From Eggerthellaceae bacterium (GTDB lineage: Bacteria > Actinomycetota > Coriobacteriia > Coriobacteriales > Eggerthellaceae): DNA of 64,000 bases. Position numbers and translations under genes: made by a program. The notes below the pieces were generated by a model, which was not told the DNA's origin, made no database searches, and saw only the letters and a list, made by a program, of their open reading frames with translations. This document shows, in pieces, positions 9,052 to 17,263 of this stretch (position 1 is its first letter; the number at the start of each line of letters is the position of its first letter). Location of the stretch: NCBI GenBank assembly GCA_017432445.1, contig JAFRJC010000137.1, positions 186,001 through 250,000 of the forward strand, read 5' to 3'.

Positions 9052-10317
9052 ATGACGGTTGTGCCTGAGATGATTTCGTTGGAGGACGCGCGTGCGCTGG
9101 TGCTCTCGCATGTTGAGCTGCTTGATGCAGAGGAGGTTGGCGTTCTCGAAGTCATTGGCCGAGTGGCAGCCGAGAATCTGAAAAGCGATATCGACATTGC
9201 GCCGTTTGCCCATTCGGCTATGGACGGGTTTGCCGTGAGAGCCGCTCAACTTGCGAACGCTGCTCCCGACGCGTCGGTTGAGCTCGACGTGATTGAGGAG
9301 ATTCCTGCGGGAAGCTTCTACGAGGGAGAAATCGGTGACACGGAGTGCGTGCGCATCATGACTGGCGCGCCACTTCCCGATGCTGCTGACTCCATTGTGA
9401 AATACGAGATTGTAAGCGTCGTTGCGGGTGACGGTCGCAAGGGTAGCCGCGTGGCTTTCTCGAAACCGGCCAGCGCGGGTGACAACATTCGCTCTGCCGG
9501 GGAAGAGGCGAAGGCCGGCGAGGTCATCGTGCATGCGGGCGAGGTCATCCATTCCGCGGGCGTCGGTTTCCTGACCAGCTGCGGTGTCACGCGCTGCAAA
9601 ACCTATCGTCGTCCGAAAGTGGCAATCATCGCGACGGGTTCGGAGCTCGTTGACCCGACGAAGGTGCCTGGAAAAGGGCAGATCCGCAATTCCAACAGCT
9701 ATGCGTTAGCCGCTTGCGCCATTGATGCCGGCGCGTTGCCAACCGTGCTTCCCATCTCCGCCGATGACTTCGATACGCTCAAGGCTGCAGTTATGGCTGC
9801 CACGAGTGATTACGATTTCGTCATCACGAGCGGCGGTGCTGCAAATGGCGATTACGACTTCATCAAGAAGGTCGTCGACGATGCGGGCGAGCTGCTCATG
9901 ACCACTGTGAACATGCGCCCAGGCAAGGCGCAGACCTTCGGCATCGTCAATGGCACGCCTGTGTTCGGCCTGCCGGGAAACCCGGCGGCTGCCTATTTGG
10001 GCTTTGAGATGATTATCCGCCCAGCGTTGAGGAAGATGCAGGGGTACTCGCATTTCGAGCGTCCGCACATCAGCGCAAAGCTGGCCTCCGACACCAAGAA
10101 GAAGGACCCGCGTCGCATCTTCGATCGCGGAACGCTGACGAAAGAAGCGGATGGCAGCTATGTCGTCACGCCTGCCAAGAACCAGAGCTCGGGTCTGTTC
10201 GGGCCCATCCAGCGCTCGAACTGCTTTATCGTACTCCCCGAAGGACCTGGCCAGTATCCCGCCGGAACGGTGCTTGATTGCGTGCTGCTCGATATCCCCG
10301 AAGAGGTCGTGTTGTAA
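9052..10317 (+). CDS. moeA: Molybdopterin molybdenumtransferase MoeA
   Basis: MoeA inserts molybdate into adenylylated molybdopterin to finish the molybdenum cofactor. The 421 residues cover the four usual domains. The N-terminal signature appears as PFAHSAMDGFAVRA (commonly PPFDNSAMDGYAVR). The MoCF-biosynthesis core carries ATGSELVDP, VITSGGAANGDYDFIKKV and PGKAQTFGIVNGTPVFGLPGNPAAA. The C-terminal beta domain ends in EEVVL. ATG is preceded by AGGGGGAG. mogA follows 49 nt downstream, so the two probably form one unit. This implies that the organism makes molybdenum (or tungsten) enzymes. Confidence 0.96.
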   Translation: MTVVPEMISLEDARALVLSHVELLDAEEVGVLEVIGRVAAENLKSDIDIAPFAHSAMDGFAVRAAQLANAAPDASVELDVIEEIPAGSFYEGEIGDTECVRIMTGAPLPDAADSIVKYEIVSVVAGDGRKGSRVAFSKPASAGDNIRSAGEEAKAGEVIVHAGEVIHSAGVGFLTSCGVTRCKTYRRPKVAIIATGSELVDPTKVPGKGQIRNSNSYALAACAIDAGALPTVLPISADDFDTLKAAVMAATSDYDFVITSGGAANGDYDFIKKVVDDAGELLMTTVNMRPGKAQTFGIVNGTPVFGLPGNPAAAYLGFEMIIRPALRKMQGYSHFERPHISAKLASDTKKKDPRRIFDRGTLTKEADGSYVVTPAKNQSSGLFGPIQRSNCFIVLPEGPGQYPAGTVLDCVLLDIPEEVVL

Positions 10318-10366
10318 AATCATTTCAGAAATAGTCTCTGTAATGACAAGGCGAATGCGAGGAGCC

Positions 10367-10843
10367 ATGGCTGAACTGAAGTTTGCAATCGTGACGTGTT
10401 CGGATACGCGTTCTATCGAGCAGGACACCGCGGGAGCGGCACTCGAGGCGCTCATAGCCGAAAACGGTTGGGAGTGCGCCAGCCGCGTCATCGTGAAGGA
10501 CGAGCGAGCCGACATAGCCGCAGCTATCGTAGAGGCTTGCGATAACATCGATGCCGATATCGTTCTGACCTGCGGTGGGAGCGGCCTTTCGTTGCGCGAT
10601 GTGACACCGGAGGCCACACAGGACGTCTGCGAACGCAATGTCCCAGGTATCGCAGAGGCTATGCGTGCGCATAGCCTGGCCATCACGCCCTACGCCATGC
10701 TCTCGCGTGCCCTGTGCATGCAGCGCGGCCGCCATATTGTCATCAACCTGCCCGGAAGCGAAAAGGCTGCCCGCGAGAACTGGGACGGCATCGTGGCCGC
10801 TCTTCCTCATGCAGCCAAGATGATGGCCGGCGGCGGGCACTGA
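10367..10843 (+). CDS. mogA: Molybdopterin adenylyltransferase MogA/MoaB-type
   Basis: This enzyme adenylylates molybdopterin ahead of metal insertion by MoeA. About 158 residues form one MoCF-biosynthesis domain: FAIVTCSDTRS at the N-terminus, the active-site loop VLTCGGSGLSLRDVTPEAT and the C-terminal INLPGSEKAARENWDGI. The start is uncertain: in-frame ATGs lie at 10343, 10355 and 10367. I use 10367 because it directly precedes the conserved first strand, although the GAGGAG there sits unusually close (2 nt). It is coupled in position to moeA. Confidence 0.9.
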   Translation: MAELKFAIVTCSDTRSIEQDTAGAALEALIAENGWECASRVIVKDERADIAAAIVEACDNIDADIVLTCGGSGLSLRDVTPEATQDVCERNVPGIAEAMRAHSLAITPYAMLSRALCMQRGRHIVINLPGSEKAARENWDGIVAALPHAAKMMAGGGH

Positions 10844-10870
10844 TAGGCTGTTCAGATAGACGGATATCAG

Positions 10871-10897
10871 TGGGCCGGAAAACAAACCTCCGGCCCA
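10871..10897 (+). terminator. Terminator after mogA
   Basis: A perfect 9-bp stem (TGGGCCGGA at 10871-10879 with 10889-10897) and a 9-nt loop are followed by TCTTCGC. It lies 27 nt after the mogA stop and closes the moeA-mogA unit. Confidence 0.65.
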
Positions 10898-10923
10898 TCT
10901 TCGCTATACGGGATTTGCGTCTA

Positions 10924-10935
10924 AAACAGCTGTTT
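10924..10935. promoter_or_regulatory. Perfect 12-bp palindrome upstream of the XRE-cupin gene
   Basis: AAACAGCTGTTT is a perfect palindrome about 100 nt before the XRE-cupin start. A -10-like TACAAT lies at 10999-11004, but no convincing -35 hexamer was found at the usual spacing. It may be an operator, possibly for the downstream regulator itself. The evidence is positional only. Confidence 0.3.
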
Positions 10936-11036
10936 CTAAAATGAGTCGAAGATACGTTCTCCGACCTATTTACGTATGCCATAGCGGGTGTTTCGCACTA
11001 CAATAGGACAATTACGTTTTAGAGAAGGAGCGTCTC

Positions 11037-11597
11037 ATGGTGCAAGAGGTTGAGGAACTGAAGCAAATCGGCGAGCGCATGAAGGGCCTGCGCGAAGCGT
11101 GTGACGTCACGGTCGAGGAAATGGCAGAAGACCTCGAGGTCGACGTCGAGCGTTACAAGCGGTGGGAGGCCACTGGCGCAGGTGTTCCGATTTCGGCCGT
11201 GTACCATATGGCCCGTAAATTCGGCGTGGAGTTCACCGAGATCTTGACCGGCACGGCTGCCAAGCTCGATACATACCAGGTCGTGCGCGCAGGCGAGGGC
11301 AAGGAAGTCGACCGTTATCCAGGTTACCATTACGACGATCTGGCCTGGCGCATGCGCGACAAGATCATGCAGCCGCTTGAGGTCGTGCTCGACCCGTCAG
11401 ACGAGCCCGCGAAGCTCGTGAACCATGGAGGCCAGGAGTTCAACCTGGTGCTCGAGGGCACGGTCATCGTCACAATCGAAGACGAGGAGTTTGCGCTCAA
11501 CGCGGGCGATAGCATCTACTTCAATCCGCGCTTGATGCATGGTCAGCGTTGTGGCAGCTCGGTACCCGCGCGGTTTGTGACCGTCATTGCCGAGTAG
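11037..11597 (+). CDS. XRE-type helix-turn-helix protein with cupin sensor domain
   Basis: This 186-residue transcription regulator has an N-terminal HTH of the XRE class (residues ~7-60, GERMKGLREACDVTVEEMAE) and a C-terminal cupin_2 beta-barrel (residues ~110-186) with FNLVLEGTVIVTIEDEE and the histidine-bearing FNPRLMHGQRC. Proteins of this layout usually sense a small metabolite and control the neighbouring catabolic gene. ATG follows AAGGAG. The AMP-forming acyl-CoA synthetase starts only 33 nt downstream, so the two are probably co-transcribed and the regulator likely answers to the synthetase's acid substrate. That last link is inference. Confidence 0.88.
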   Translation: MVQEVEELKQIGERMKGLREACDVTVEEMAEDLEVDVERYKRWEATGAGVPISAVYHMARKFGVEFTEILTGTAAKLDTYQVVRAGEGKEVDRYPGYHYDDLAWRMRDKIMQPLEVVLDPSDEPAKLVNHGGQEFNLVLEGTVIVTIEDEEFALNAGDSIYFNPRLMHGQRCGSSVPARFVTVIAE

Positions 11598-11630
11598 GAT
11601 CAAGCTGCAAGCTGAATGAGGTTTTAGAAA

Positions 11631-13310
11631 ATGGACTACATACTTAAAAAATACTGTCCACGGGTCGATTTCGACTCGTACGAGGATTTCTTTGAGAACT
11701 TCCAGATAAACGTGCCCGAAGATTTCAACTTCGGTTACGACGTCGTGGACGAGTGGGCGCGCGTCGAGCCCGAGAAGAATGCGCTCATGTGGTGCAACGA
11801 TGCGGGTGAAGAGCGCCTGCTGACGTTCACGGACATCAGTTTGCTGTCGAACAAGACGGCCAACGCGTTCAAGAAGCTCGGCATCGGCAAGGGCGACGTC
11901 GTCATGTGCATCATGCGCCGCCGTTGGGAATACTGGGTGATCGCAAGCGCGCTGTGCAAGCTGGGAGCCATCGTGATTCCAGCATCGCTGCAGCTGACGA
12001 CGCACGATATCGAGTACCGTGCGAACAAATGCGGCGTAAAGATGATGGTATGCGTAACCGATGACTACGTATGCACGCAGGTCGAAGGCGCGCTGCCTAC
12101 TTCGCCTTCCATCCAGAACCTCGTGTGCGCAGCGGGCCACCGCGAAGGCTGGCTGAACTTCGACGAGCTCATCGCAGGCGAGCCCGATACGTGGGAGCGT
12201 CCGGCGGCGGGGTCGCCAGAAGCTGTGACCAGCAAGGACATAATGCTCATTTACTTCACCAGCGGCACAACCGGCCACCCCAAGCCCGTCATGCACAATT
12301 TTGCCCACCCGCTGGGACACATCCTGACGGCTAAGTACTGGCAGCAGGTGCGCGAGAACTGCCTGCACATGTCCGTGACCGACAGCGGTTGGGCCAAGTT
12401 CGGCTGGGGCAAAATCTACGGCCAATGGGTCGCAGGCGCCACCATCTTCGCCTACGACATGGACAAGTTCGTGCCCACGAAGCTCCTGCAGCACATGCAG
12501 GACTACAAGCTCACGACGTTCTGCGCGCCGCCGACGATGTATCGCTTCATGCTGCAGGAAGACGTGGCGGCTTACGACCTCTCAAGTATCAAGAACTTCG
12601 CGACAGCGGGCGAACCGCTGAACGCCGAAGTCAGCATCAAGTGGGAGAAGCTCACCGGCAAGAAGATCCGCGAGGGTTTTGGCCAGACGGAAGGGCCGGT
12701 GCTCATTGCCACCTTCCCGTGGGTCGAGCCGCATCCCGGTTCCCTGGGTAAGCCATCGCCGCTTCTCAACATCAAGCTGCTCAACGAGGAAGGTGACGAG
12801 GTGCCCGATGGCGAAGAGGGCGCCGTGTGCATCACACGCTTGAAGGACGCGTACCCGCCCGGACTGTTCGTCGGCTATTACGGCATGCCCGACGAAACCG
12901 CCGAGACCGTCGGCGGCGAGTACTACAACCTGCACGACATGGCATGGCGCGACGGCGCCGGCTACATCAGCTTCGTCGGCCGCAACGACGATGTCATCAA
13001 ATGCTCGGGTTACCGCATCAGCCCCTTCGAGGTCGAAAGTGCGCTCGTGAAGCACGACGCCGTCATCGAATGCGCTGTCACGGCGGCGCCCGACCCCATC
13101 CGCGGTCTCGTGGTGAAGGCCACCGTCGTGCTCGCAGCTGGCTATGAGCCCTCCGATGAGCTTACGAAGGAGCTGCAAACTTGGGTGAAGAAAGAGACGG
13201 CGCCGTACAAGTACCCGCGTATCGTCGAATACACCGATGAATTGCCCAAGACCATCGGCGGCAAGATTAAGCGCAAGCTCATTCGCACGCAGGACGGCGT
13301 CCAGGACTAA
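11631..13310 (+). CDS. AMP-forming acyl-CoA synthetase (acetyl/medium-chain type)
   Basis: The enzyme activates a carboxylic acid to its CoA thioester through an acyl-adenylate. Its 559 residues match the family. The P-loop-like A3 motif is YFTSGTTGHPKPVMHNF. The A5 region is GFGQTEGPVLIATFP, and the hinge/A8 region is FVGRNDDVIKCSGYRISPFEVE. The catalytic lysine lies in LPKTIGGKIKRKLIR near the C-terminus. The N-terminal portion (FNFGYDVVDEWA) resembles the medium-chain (ACSM/acetyl-CoA synthetase-like) branch. It follows the XRE-cupin gene closely and ends before a strong terminator. Actual substrate, for example a short-chain or aromatic acid, is not determinable. Confidence 0.9.
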   Translation: MDYILKKYCPRVDFDSYEDFFENFQINVPEDFNFGYDVVDEWARVEPEKNALMWCNDAGEERLLTFTDISLLSNKTANAFKKLGIGKGDVVMCIMRRRWEYWVIASALCKLGAIVIPASLQLTTHDIEYRANKCGVKMMVCVTDDYVCTQVEGALPTSPSIQNLVCAAGHREGWLNFDELIAGEPDTWERPAAGSPEAVTSKDIMLIYFTSGTTGHPKPVMHNFAHPLGHILTAKYWQQVRENCLHMSVTDSGWAKFGWGKIYGQWVAGATIFAYDMDKFVPTKLLQHMQDYKLTTFCAPPTMYRFMLQEDVAAYDLSSIKNFATAGEPLNAEVSIKWEKLTGKKIREGFGQTEGPVLIATFPWVEPHPGSLGKPSPLLNIKLLNEEGDEVPDGEEGAVCITRLKDAYPPGLFVGYYGMPDETAETVGGEYYNLHDMAWRDGAGYISFVGRNDDVIKCSGYRISPFEVESALVKHDAVIECAVTAAPDPIRGLVVKATVVLAAGYEPSDELTKELQTWVKKETAPYKYPRIVEYTDELPKTIGGKIKRKLIRTQDGVQD

Positions 13311-13378
13311 GGCGGCAAGCGCGGCGATCGTCACGGGGATAGTCGCCGCATTCTGCGAGCATTCTATTTCCCAGATAA

Positions 13379-13404
13379 AAAGGAGCCTCATTCGAGGCTC
13401 CTTT
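13379..13404. terminator. Bidirectional terminator between the acyl-CoA synthetase and rubredoxin genes
   Basis: A perfect 11-bp stem (13379-13389 with 13394-13404) with the 4-nt loop ATTC is flanked by A residues on the left and T residues on the right. It lies between two convergent genes, so it can serve both strands. Confidence 0.8.
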
Positions 13405-13435
13405 GGCGTTCAATCCTGATTGCAGGTTCGCGGCC

Positions 13436-13591
13436 TTATTCTTCCGGCGTGAAATCGGCCTTGCTCAGGCCACACCAGGGGCATACCCAATCATCGGGGA
13501 TGTCCTCGAAGGCGGTTCCGGGGGCGATGCCGGAATCCGGGTCACCTTCCTCGGGATCGTAAACGTAACCGCAGGGGCAGACGTACTTCAT
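13436..13591 (-). CDS. Rubredoxin
   Basis: This small iron protein of 51 residues carries single electrons between redox enzymes, often in oxygen or peroxide defence in anaerobes. The sequence has the rubredoxin hallmarks [26 protein letters not shown] and the second metal knuckle CPWCG (C37, C40). The first knuckle reads C5-P-C7-G rather than the usual C-x-x-C-G, so one spacer residue is missing (see findings). The start ATG (13589-13591 on the plus strand) follows AGAGGTG with good spacing. It is encoded opposite to its neighbours, between the synthetase terminator and the MFS gene. Confidence 0.92.
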   Translation of the reverse strand: MKYVCPCGYVYDPEEGDPDSGIAPGTAFEDIPDDWVCPWCGLSKADFTPEE

Positions 13592-13704
13592 GGTGCACCT
13601 CTTTCTTCGTCGGGTTGCGAAAGCGCGTTGCGCTTTCTCCCGTATTGTACAGAATGAGTCAAAACCTTGGGTCCGCGTAGTCCGATTATCAGAAGAGTTC
13701 TACC

Positions 13705-14958
13705 ATGGAGACCATGTTTGTCCGTCATTATGAAAAAGTCATCGTCGGCTGCTGCTTCCTGTCGATTTTCGCAAACGTCGGCCTCGCCTCCACCGCTTTA
13801 TCGGTGCATCAACCCTTCATCGTTGCGCTGCCGGGTATTGGAGATACGGGAGGTTCGCTTATCTTGTCGACGCGTACGCTCACGTCGCTGATCGCCATGG
13901 TGTTTCTCGACCGCTACTACCGCTTGCTCGACGTGCGCCTCGGCGTGCTGGTGGCAAGCCTCTTCACCATGGCGGGCTTTTTCGTGTACAGCATCGCATC
14001 GAGCCTGCCCACGTTTTTGGGCGGCGCGATGCTGCTGGGACTTGGATACGGCCTGGGCGGCATGGTTTCGGTGACGTATTTGGTGAATCGCTGGTTCTCG
14101 AGCGGTATTGGCACGATGTTGGGGTTCGTTTCGATGGGCAGCGGTCTGGCGTCGATCATCATGCCGCCGATCGTCGTCAACATCATCCAGGCCACCTCGC
14201 TTTCCGGGGCTTTCTGGGTCGAAGGCATCATTGCCCTTGCTTTGGGGCTGCTCGTGTTCTTCCTGATAAAGAACAGGCCATCGGATTTGGGGCTTAAGCC
14301 CTACGAACGCCCAACGTCATCGAAGCGGGCGAAAGGATCTAAGCGCCGTATCGCATCGAATGCGCAACCGCCGTCCGAAGGCGAACGAATAGCGGTTCTC
14401 GCTGCCATTGTCGGCGTGGGCACGTTTAGCTGCTGTGGTATGACGTACATGTCGGTGCTTGCCACTTCTTCTGGCTTCGATATCGCATTCGCAGCCCTTC
14501 TCGTGTCGATCGCCGGAGCGGCGCTGACGGCGGCGAAGTTCATCACCGGGGAGCTGTTCGATCATTTGGGAACTCCTGCCGGTTCGGCGATAATGTTCTC
14601 ATGTGCGTTCGTGGGCTTTGTCCTATGCTGTTTTGTCGGGTTGGGAAATGCCCCACTCATGGTATGCGCAGCTGTGCTGATCGGCTCGGGCCTTTCGTTG
14701 GGTACTGTCGGCGTCTCGGTGTGGTCGCTGGACATGTCCGATGCTTCCAACCGAGTACGCGAGATAAAGAATTTCCAGGTGGCTTACGCGCTGGGTGGTT
14801 TCATAGCTAACACGTTGCCGGGAATTGTGAAAGATCTTGTCGATACCTACGTCGTGTCCTACATGGCAGCCGCCGTCATCACGGCGCTTTCCGCCTTCAT
14901 CATCCTGCGTCGCTACCGAGGGCGTAACGATGCGAATTCCTCGGAAACTGATGTGTAG
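13705..14958 (+). CDS. MFS transporter, OFA-like
   Basis: This is an integral membrane transporter of 417 residues with about twelve hydrophobic segments in two bundles separated by a basic loop (SSKRAKGSKRR, ~residue 210). The first half has the glycine-rich GYGLGGMVSVTYLVNRWF stretch and the post-helix-6 IKNRPSDLGLKPYERP typical of the oxalate/formate antiporter-like subfamily that is expanded in Eggerthellaceae. ATG is preceded by an AGAAGAG-like site. It runs divergent from rubredoxin, with about 110 nt shared for promoters. The substrate is unknown, probably an organic acid by family. Confidence 0.85.
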   Translation: METMFVRHYEKVIVGCCFLSIFANVGLASTALSVHQPFIVALPGIGDTGGSLILSTRTLTSLIAMVFLDRYYRLLDVRLGVLVASLFTMAGFFVYSIASSLPTFLGGAMLLGLGYGLGGMVSVTYLVNRWFSSGIGTMLGFVSMGSGLASIIMPPIVVNIIQATSLSGAFWVEGIIALALGLLVFFLIKNRPSDLGLKPYERPTSSKRAKGSKRRIASNAQPPSEGERIAVLAAIVGVGTFSCCGMTYMSVLATSSGFDIAFAALLVSIAGAALTAAKFITGELFDHLGTPAGSAIMFSCAFVGFVLCCFVGLGNAPLMVCAAVLIGSGLSLGTVGVSVWSLDMSDASNRVREIKNFQVAYALGGFIANTLPGIVKDLVDTYVVSYMAAAVITALSAFIILRRYRGRNDANSSETDV

Positions 14959-15048
14959 TCGAGGTTTCTTCGTTATCCAGCTGAGTCTCGCCGCATAGCG
15001 GCATCGGCGTTTGTTTGCTAACATGACTCTGAATGTTTAGGGGGTTTC

Positions 15049-17220
15049 ATGGGCGATTTCGATAGAGTGAAATGGGCGATAAGCCATGACCCATGCCGCT
15101 CGGGTGACCGCACGCCTTCTGGGGCGGTTCCCTTTGGGACGGTTGTGCGCTTGAGGCTCCATATCAACGAGAGCGTCCGTTCGGCAGTGTCGTCGGTGTC
15201 AGTTCTTGTGGGCGAACATGCGCAAGAGCAGGGCGGACTCGTATGGACTGGTTCTCCGTTGACGGCATACGAGGATGGGTTCGAAGGTTATTTGGCGACC
15301 GGCAACGTCCCCCGCGTCATGTTCTACGTGTTCCGCCTTCATCTGGAAGACGGAGCCGTTGCCTATTACGTGCCACGAGCCGACGGGCGCGCCACAGCTG
15401 GCGAGCTCGTCCTCAATGAGGCTGATAGCAACTGGGACGATCGAGATTGGATGTTCGACGAGCAGCGCTTGGCGCAACGTCCAACCGGCGAGTTCGGTTT
15501 AGCCGAGTTGCTCCCAGGCTTTCAAGTGACCGTGTACGAACCGGCCTTCTCGACTCCAAAATGGGTCTCCGGCGCCATCATGTACCAGATCTTCCCCGAT
15601 CGATTTGCGCGCGGTCCAAAGGGCGTGCGCAAGGAGGGGCTCGCTTATCATCGGGATATGGGTCGCGTCGTTCGCTTGCACGAGGATTGGAACGAACCAG
15701 TTGCATGGCAGCCCCTCGACGAGACCTCACCCGATCCGAGGCTGGCCTTTTACGATCCTGTCGACTTCTACGGGGGAACGCTGGAGGGCATCCGCTGCAA
15801 CCTCGACTACCTAGCCTCGTTGGGGGTAGAGATCCTTTATCTGAATCCCGTGTTCGAAGCCCGTTCAAACCATCGCTACGACACGGCAGACTATGAGCGC
15901 ATCGATGCTCTCCTCGGCACTGGAGAGGATCTCGCGCGTTTGGCGGAGAGCGCCAAAAAGCACGGCATTTCGGTGATTTTGGATGCCGTGCTCTCGCATA
16001 CCGGCAACGACAGCCGATACTTCAATGCACAGGGCAACTATGATGGGCCGGGTGCTGCGCAAGGCGCCCAGTCGCCCTACTTCGATTGGTACGATTTCGA
16101 TCGGGTCAGCGGAGATGTTCCCTATCGCTGCTGGTGGGGTGACCCGACACTTCCCGAAGTCAACGAGCACGATCCAGCATGGCAGAACTACATCTTGGGT
16201 GCGGGCGGCGTGCTCGAGCGTTGGCTTGCGGCTGGAGTTAGGGGATACCGTCTTGACGTAGCCGATGAGATTCCCGATGACGTGCTCGAGCGGATACGGT
16301 CGTGCGTTAAAGGAGCCAATCCCGAGGCCATCATTATCGGCGAGGTTTGGGAAGACGCTACGACAAAGGAGAGCTATGGCTTCCCGCGCACATACGCCTT
16401 CGGTCGTGCGCTGGATTCGGTTATGAACTATCCGCTTCGCTCGACGCTTCTCGGGTTTGCGCTGGGAGTGCTTGACGCATATCAGTCGGTTTCCTTCTTC
16501 AGGCTTCAGCAGTCGAATTATCCTCCGCAGTTCTATTCTTGCCTCATGAACCTGCTCTCGTCGCATGACGTAGAGCGGTTGCGCAGTGCGCTGGCGCTCG
16601 GCAAAGCGTTGCGTCATGTGCCTCGCGATGAGCAGTTTGCCCTCATGTCCTCGATAAGCGCCGAGCAAGATATTCGAGCTGCTCAGCTCCAGCGAATGAT
16701 CGTTGCATTGCTGTATGCGCTGCCCGGTATGCCGTGCGTGTACTACGGAGACGAATGCGGCTTGCAGGGCGGTGGCGATCCCTTCGATCGCGCGACGATG
16801 CCCTGGGGCGATGGGAAGATCGGAAAGCGCTCAGATCGCGGCGTCGATCTCACGGCGTTTTACCAAGAGATTGGCATATTGCGCAGGGGAGATTCGGCTT
16901 TGCGCAATGGTTCGTTTGCCTGCGCGGCACCTGATTCCGAAGTCATCTGCCTTGGTCGCGTGAATGGAGACGAAGGTGTCGTGGTCGTTGCGGCTGCGAA
17001 CCGTTCGGATGAACCACGCACTGTCGCTTTCGATGCGGGCGCTCCTGAATTCGGGCTGTCTGGTGATGATTGCCGGATAGTGCGCGGCATTTCCGGGGAT
17101 ATGTCCGTGTCGTTTGCGAGCGCGCAGGCCCAAGGAAGCGATTTGCATTGCGAAGACGGCATTATGCGCGCGGTTGTTCCACCATGCTCAACCGTATTCT
17201 GGCGTACTGCCATCGGGTAA
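15049..17220 (+). CDS. GH13 alpha-glucan hydrolase (neopullulanase/cyclomaltodextrinase-like)
   Basis: This 723-residue glycosidase acts on alpha-1,4/1,6 glucans. An N-terminal beta-sandwich resembling CBM34 occupies roughly residues 1-160. The (beta/alpha)8 barrel follows from MYQIFPDRFARG, with region I as ILDAVLSHTGND. The nucleophile is D403 (GYRLDVADEI), the acid/base is E432 (IIGEVWED) and the third acid is D507 (SSHDVERL). The C-terminal sandwich ends the protein. No signal peptide is visible, so it is probably cytoplasmic and trims imported maltodextrins or glycogen. A strong AGGGGG precedes ATG. The GH2 gene follows after 43 nt. Confidence 0.92.
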   Translation: MGDFDRVKWAISHDPCRSGDRTPSGAVPFGTVVRLRLHINESVRSAVSSVSVLVGEHAQEQGGLVWTGSPLTAYEDGFEGYLATGNVPRVMFYVFRLHLEDGAVAYYVPRADGRATAGELVLNEADSNWDDRDWMFDEQRLAQRPTGEFGLAELLPGFQVTVYEPAFSTPKWVSGAIMYQIFPDRFARGPKGVRKEGLAYHRDMGRVVRLHEDWNEPVAWQPLDETSPDPRLAFYDPVDFYGGTLEGIRCNLDYLASLGVEILYLNPVFEARSNHRYDTADYERIDALLGTGEDLARLAESAKKHGISVILDAVLSHTGNDSRYFNAQGNYDGPGAAQGAQSPYFDWYDFDRVSGDVPYRCWWGDPTLPEVNEHDPAWQNYILGAGGVLERWLAAGVRGYRLDVADEIPDDVLERIRSCVKGANPEAIIIGEVWEDATTKESYGFPRTYAFGRALDSVMNYPLRSTLLGFALGVLDAYQSVSFFRLQQSNYPPQFYSCLMNLLSSHDVERLRSALALGKALRHVPRDEQFALMSSISAEQDIRAAQLQRMIVALLYALPGMPCVYYGDECGLQGGGDPFDRATMPWGDGKIGKRSDRGVDLTAFYQEIGILRRGDSALRNGSFACAAPDSEVICLGRVNGDEGVVVVAAANRSDEPRTVAFDAGAPEFGLSGDDCRIVRGISGDMSVSFASAQAQGSDLHCEDGIMRAVVPPCSTVFWRTAIG

Positions 17221-17263
17221 AGAGCATAAAAAAGATTTGCCCATCGTATAGCCGAGGAGAACC

